DNA of 6,922 bases from Ignavibacteria bacterium UBA961 (GTDB lineage: Bacteria > Bacteroidota > Ignavibacteria > Kapaibacteriales > UBA961), in NCBI GenBank assembly GCA_002293005.1, contig DBCJ01000056.1:1-6922 (forward strand). The letters are read 5' to 3'. The notes under the pieces were generated by a model that saw nothing but the letters and a program-made list of their open reading frames with translations, had not been told where the DNA came from and did not search any database. Made by a program: the position numbers and the translations under genes. Each line of letters starts with the position of its first letter. Position 1 is the first letter of the stretch. This document shows, one piece after another, positions 4,061-6,922 of this stretch.

Positions 4061-6657
4061 GATATCTGTTCCTATTTCTGTTTGCGATTATATCAATTCA
4101 AGCGCAACAAAGACCATTTGGGATCATTACATCTTCCGAATGTGAGCAATTGCGTTCAAAACATGAATATGCAAGTCTTATTGCAGGTATTCATGCATCG
4201 GCAAAACAGGGGATTCCGGCGGGAAATCAAACAACTTCTGATCGAAGAGTGCGCGCGGGACTAGCAAAAAACTCTGCATTTATCGCATATCTGAATCGCA
4301 CAAATATTGGTGATACACTTGGCGTTTTACCCATTCAAGAAAGAGAAATCCTCATCAATAAGATGTTTGACGATACTTCAGAGAATGTCAATACAAATAT
4401 CCCTCAACTTTCCATCACCTCACCAAATGCCTATGAAGATTGGCAATGGCATTCCAAAGAATTCATTGACCTACTCTCGGCTTATGATCTGCTTCGCGGG
4501 ATACCCGAGATTTCAGTGTCAACATTGGATTCCATCGAAAAACGACTCGCAATGTTTGCAATCACATTTCATAGAGAAGCCACGAAATCTATTTTTGGTT
4601 TGACTTTTTTTGGAACTGTTCGCAATAATCATGCTCTCATGACTGCCGGAGCGATCGGTATGGCTGGGGTGATATTGAGAGATTATAAAACTTTGATTCC
4701 AGAAGATCAGCCGATATTCTGGCTCAATACGGCATTGAATGCAATTGATGATATCATGTTCACGGGCAATCAAGCACAATCAAGCAGAGATGGCAAAGCG
4801 GGGTATGCGGAGGGTCCTCATTATTATCGTTATGCAATGCTGAATATGCTCCCATTTTTCCGCGCATTGCATCATGTGAATCGCGACACGGTATTTCGCA
4901 TAAATCAAAAGTCGATTCGACATCCCTATCATGATCCTCGATTCATGGAATGCACGAAGTGGTTCACCTCGATATTACAACCCGATGGCACATATCCGGC
5001 TCTTGGCGATACCTTTTTCGGTATGGGTTTTCCTGAACTTGCTTTGACGGGAGATTCGAATATTGTCTATCCATTTGCTCCCGCGGATCTCGCATCTCAG
5101 CTTAATTCAACGGTGGACATGCGCGCAAATTATTGTGCTGCACTCACTCCTGCGAAATTGATATTCACACATGAACTCATGGTGAATAAAGATGCCGGTG
5201 CAATCGTATTTCGTAAGCCTGATTGGTATGGACATGTGATCGCAAAGAATGGAAATGCGCGCACAGCAGGTGCGGGACATTCGCAATCGGACATGACTTC
5301 ATTTATGCTATGGACTCATGGCATTCCGATTGTGCTCGATCCTGGGTATTTGCAGTATTCCATGCGTGATCAAGTTGGCAATGCACAACAACATAATGTG
5401 ATTTTGGTGAATGGACAGGGTCCGCCAAATGGCGCTCCACTTCAGCCCGGTGGGGCAGATGCATTTGTACAAGAGAATTTCTCCATTCCCGGTTTGGATT
5501 ATACATTGGTAGAAACTTCCTACTTAGGCGCGCAAATCAAAAGACACTATTTCGGGATTGCTGATAGTGTCTTTTTGAACATAGATCAATGCAGCGCTCA
5601 AAATCCTACTTCATTTTCACATCAAGTTCATGGCAATGGACTTATCAATGGAAATGAGCAAACAGGATTGGCTTATTGGCAAAATAGTGGGCCGAGCACC
5701 ACGATTTCTTGGGAAAGAGATTCCGCAAGAGTGGATGCATTTTGGTCCGCAATTCCACTTGAAACATTCACTGCAGATTCATCCGTGCATGAAGAAGGAT
5801 ATCGAAAAACGGGAATTCATACGGCATTGCGTACGCATACTAAACCTACGAATTCAGCAATATTTGCCGGGATGCTGATTCCAAGAGCAAGAAATTCAAT
5901 GAGTTCTATTGTGCCTTCACTGGTTACGAAAGATGCTACCACGCTTGGCATTGCATTCGATTATACTCCGCAAAGTGGCGCGATGTTCATTGCGAAAAGC
6001 GATACCTCTTTCCGCGAACTATCAGGATGGAGCAGAGCAGATATTGGATTTCAAGCAAAAACGGATGCGCAATGTGCTGGAATTTGGCAAGGTCCCAATG
6101 AAACAGATTTTGCACTCTTTATGCATGAGGCGAGTCGATTTGTGAATGTGGAGTCCAATACTGAGATCATTGCTTCAAACAAAAAAACGACACTTGCCTT
6201 GTCTGCAATTGAAGATGGATTTATCCTCTATGCGGGAGATTCCTGCACAATCACCCATGATGTTTTGGCTCTCGTGCCTTATGCAGAGAGCGAAGGGTAT
6301 GTCATACGAGATGTGCAAGGGAATATCAATGGATGGACACAGCAGACCATTTCGATGAAAGGAAAAGGATATGTCACGATCACTTATGGAAAGCCGGTTT
6401 CCGTGAAAGAAAAGCATGCAATTGAGTCATATTCAGTCATATCAGGAAATGCATTGCATATACCACTTAGCTGGTTTACGAGGAATGCTGAAATACGAAT
6501 GATGGATCTAACTGGCAGGGAAGTATCGCATTATGAACTCGAAAGTGGTATAAATATGGCGAATATCGATATAAAACGCCTATTACCTGGAATTTACATT
6601 CTCAGTATCAGGGATGATAATCAAGCCAAACATTGCATGATTCACATAGATGGATAA
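4057..6657 (+). CDS. Secreted heparinase II/III-like polysaccharide lyase with T9SS C-terminal sorting domain
   Basis: This 866-residue protein is predicted to act on an acidic polysaccharide outside the cell. Residues 1-16 form a Sec signal peptide (MRYLFLFLFAIISIQA, cleavage before QQ). Residues from about 20 to 350 form an alpha-helical alginate-lyase-like region with the conserved Asn191-His192 (RNNHALM) and YAEGPHYYRY (250-259), where Tyr256 is the likely catalytic Tyr, then DGTYPALGD (310-318). The heparinase II/III beta domain (about 380-600) shows GHSQSDMTSF (His408, Gln410, Asp412), LDPGYLQY (427-434, Asp428) and QQHNVIL (His446). The H-x-Q-x-D form resembles PL12-type rather than H-x-H-x-D enzymes. 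Residues about 790-866 are a Por/T9SS sorting domain (MMDLTGREV, LLPGIYILSI). AGGA at 4046-4049 and the ATGA overlap support the start. PL family and substrate are undetermined. Confidence 0.87.
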   Translation: MRYLFLFLFAIISIQAQQRPFGIITSSECEQLRSKHEYASLIAGIHASAKQGIPAGNQTTSDRRVRAGLAKNSAFIAYLNRTNIGDTLGVLPIQEREILINKMFDDTSENVNTNIPQLSITSPNAYEDWQWHSKEFIDLLSAYDLLRGIPEISVSTLDSIEKRLAMFAITFHREATKSIFGLTFFGTVRNNHALMTAGAIGMAGVILRDYKTLIPEDQPIFWLNTALNAIDDIMFTGNQAQSSRDGKAGYAEGPHYYRYAMLNMLPFFRALHHVNRDTVFRINQKSIRHPYHDPRFMECTKWFTSILQPDGTYPALGDTFFGMGFPELALTGDSNIVYPFAPADLASQLNSTVDMRANYCAALTPAKLIFTHELMVNKDAGAIVFRKPDWYGHVIAKNGNARTAGAGHSQSDMTSFMLWTHGIPIVLDPGYLQYSMRDQVGNAQQHNVILVNGQGPPNGAPLQPGGADAFVQENFSIPGLDYTLVETSYLGAQIKRHYFGIADSVFLNIDQCSAQNPTSFSHQVHGNGLINGNEQTGLAYWQNSGPSTTISWERDSARVDAFWSAIPLETFTADSSVHEEGYRKTGIHTALRTHTKPTNSAIFAGMLIPRARNSMSSIVPSLVTKDATTLGIAFDYTPQSGAMFIAKSDTSFRELSGWSRADIGFQAKTDAQCAGIWQGPNETDFALFMHEASRFVNVESNTEIIASNKKTTLALSAIEDGFILYAGDSCTITHDVLALVPYAESEGYVIRDVQGNINGWTQQTISMKGKGYVTITYGKPVSVKEKHAIESYSVISGNALHIPLSWFTRNAEIRMMDLTGREVSHYELESGINMANIDIKRLLPGIYILSIRDDNQAKHCMIHIDG

Positions 6658-6667
6658 CTTATCCACA
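6651..6667. other. Palindrome over the lyase stop codon containing a DnaA-box-like 9-mer
   Basis: TGGATAA-C-TTATCCA (6651-6665) has perfect 7-base arms and includes the TAA stop. Its right half continues to TTATCCACA (6659-6667), an exact match to the classical DnaA box. Only one such box is seen in the window and no AT-rich unwinding element or dnaA/dnaN gene accompanies it, so replication initiation here is unlikely. It may be chance, a titration box or part of a weak 3' hairpin. Confidence 0.4.
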
Positions 6668-6740
6668 ATGGTGGAAAAGATTGGGGGAATAAATTTTGTT
6701 TATGTACGGTTTCAAACATGAATTTGGGGCTCATTTTTAC

Positions 6741-6748
6741 TATTTTTG
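6741..6748 (+). promoter_or_regulatory. Candidate -7 element upstream of the right-edge gene
   Basis: TATTTTTG exactly matches TAnnTTTG. A TTTG lies at 6723-6726, but the 14-base spacing is shorter than usual for a -33 element. Transcripts from here would carry a leader of about 70 bases through the hairpin at 6762-6781. Confidence 0.3.
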
Positions 6749-6761
6749 TCAATTCAAAATT

Positions 6762-6781
6762 TGGGGTAATTCCCCATTTTT
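6762..6781 (+). terminator. Small hairpin with T-tract between lyase and right-edge gene
   Basis: TGGGG (6762-6766) pairs with CCCCA (6772-6776) around TAATT and is followed by five T (6777-6781). The stem is only 5 bp, so this is a weak intrinsic terminator. It could end the DUF4199-lyase transcript, or attenuate if the promoter candidate at 6741 is real. Confidence 0.4.
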
Positions 6782-6824
6782 CATACGATTAAATACATTT
6801 TACAGATATATGATCAGGAAACCC

Positions 6825-6922
6825 ATGAAAAGGCTTCTCCTTCTTTGTTTTTTGCTTTGCATGTCCGGATTGACCGCACTTGCTCAGCTTACCTATCCGA
6901 CTGCTCATAATCTTGGGTCGGG
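6825..6922 (+). CDS. Secreted protein of unknown function (5' end only)
   Basis: Only the first 32 codons are in the window. They encode a clear Sec signal peptide (MKRLLLLCFLLCMSGLTALA), with likely cleavage after ALA before QLTYP. The Cys residues are not in a lipobox, so a lipoprotein is unlikely. AGGA at 6816-6819 sits five bases upstream of the ATG at 6825 and supports this start. An in-frame ATG at 6810 would add MIRKP and lacks such a site. The mature sequence begins QLTYPTAHNLGS, which I do not recognise. It may be another exported protein like its upstream neighbour, but its family cannot be named. Confidence 0.75.
   Translation, partial: MKRLLLLCFLLCMSGLTALAQLTYPTAHNLGS

Noticed and set aside
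6651..6824. Replication origin suggested by the DnaA-box 9-mer and AT-rich intergenic sequence
   Set aside because: There is only one box, no 13-mer-like AT clusters were recognised, and no origin-associated genes are present.
1..6922. tRNA, rRNA or riboswitch genes
   Set aside because: No cloverleaf with a GGTTCGAATCC-like T arm, no rRNA signature and no recognisable riboswitch core was seen in the intergenic stretches on either strand.

Overview
The window looks like a chromosomal segment of a bacterium in the Bacteroidota/Chlorobiota (FCB) group. A deep lineage such as Kapabacteria or Ignavibacteria fits best, but this is inference. The main evidence is a C-terminal Por/type IX secretion (T9SS) sorting domain on the 866-residue polysaccharide-lyase-like protein, a DUF4199 membrane protein, the MGR-type N-terminus of the YebC protein, MenA, weak or absent Shine-Dalgarno sites, and octamers matching the Bacteroidota -7 element TAnnTTTG. 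Base composition is AT-leaning except for one GC-rich repeat island.

Layout. Positions 1-1355 hold a minus-strand pair: a YebC/TACO1-family protein followed by MenA (1,4-dihydroxy-2-naphthoate prenyltransferase, menaquinone synthesis). The two overlap in a TGATG junction, and MenA runs off the left edge. A 128-bp divergent intergenic region separates them from a plus-strand FAD-dependent oxidoreductase of the CrtI/CrtISO type (1484-2944). Positions 2945-3556 contain no credible gene. They hold a compact island of interspersed repeats: a 14-nt core in both orientations, a 24-bp tandem array, a 50-bp imperfect inverted repeat, two C-rich/G-rich hairpins and a C-depleted purine-rich tract. Downstream, a DUF4199 membrane protein (3557-4060) overlaps by ATGA with a large secreted heparinase II/III-like polysaccharide lyase carrying a T9SS tail (4057-6657). 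A 167-bp AT-rich intergenic region leads to the start of another secreted protein (6825 to the right edge).

How the genes work together. YebC and MenA are probably co-transcribed, although their roles (translation/regulation and quinone synthesis) are not obviously linked. The CrtISO-like enzyme stands alone, with no other carotenoid gene in view. The DUF4199-lyase pair is the clearest functional unit: the genes are translationally coupled, and the lyase is predicted to cross the inner membrane by Sec and the outer membrane by T9SS. No defence system, CRISPR array, RNA gene or classical insertion sequence is visible. The least explained part of the window is the repeat island at 2945-3556.
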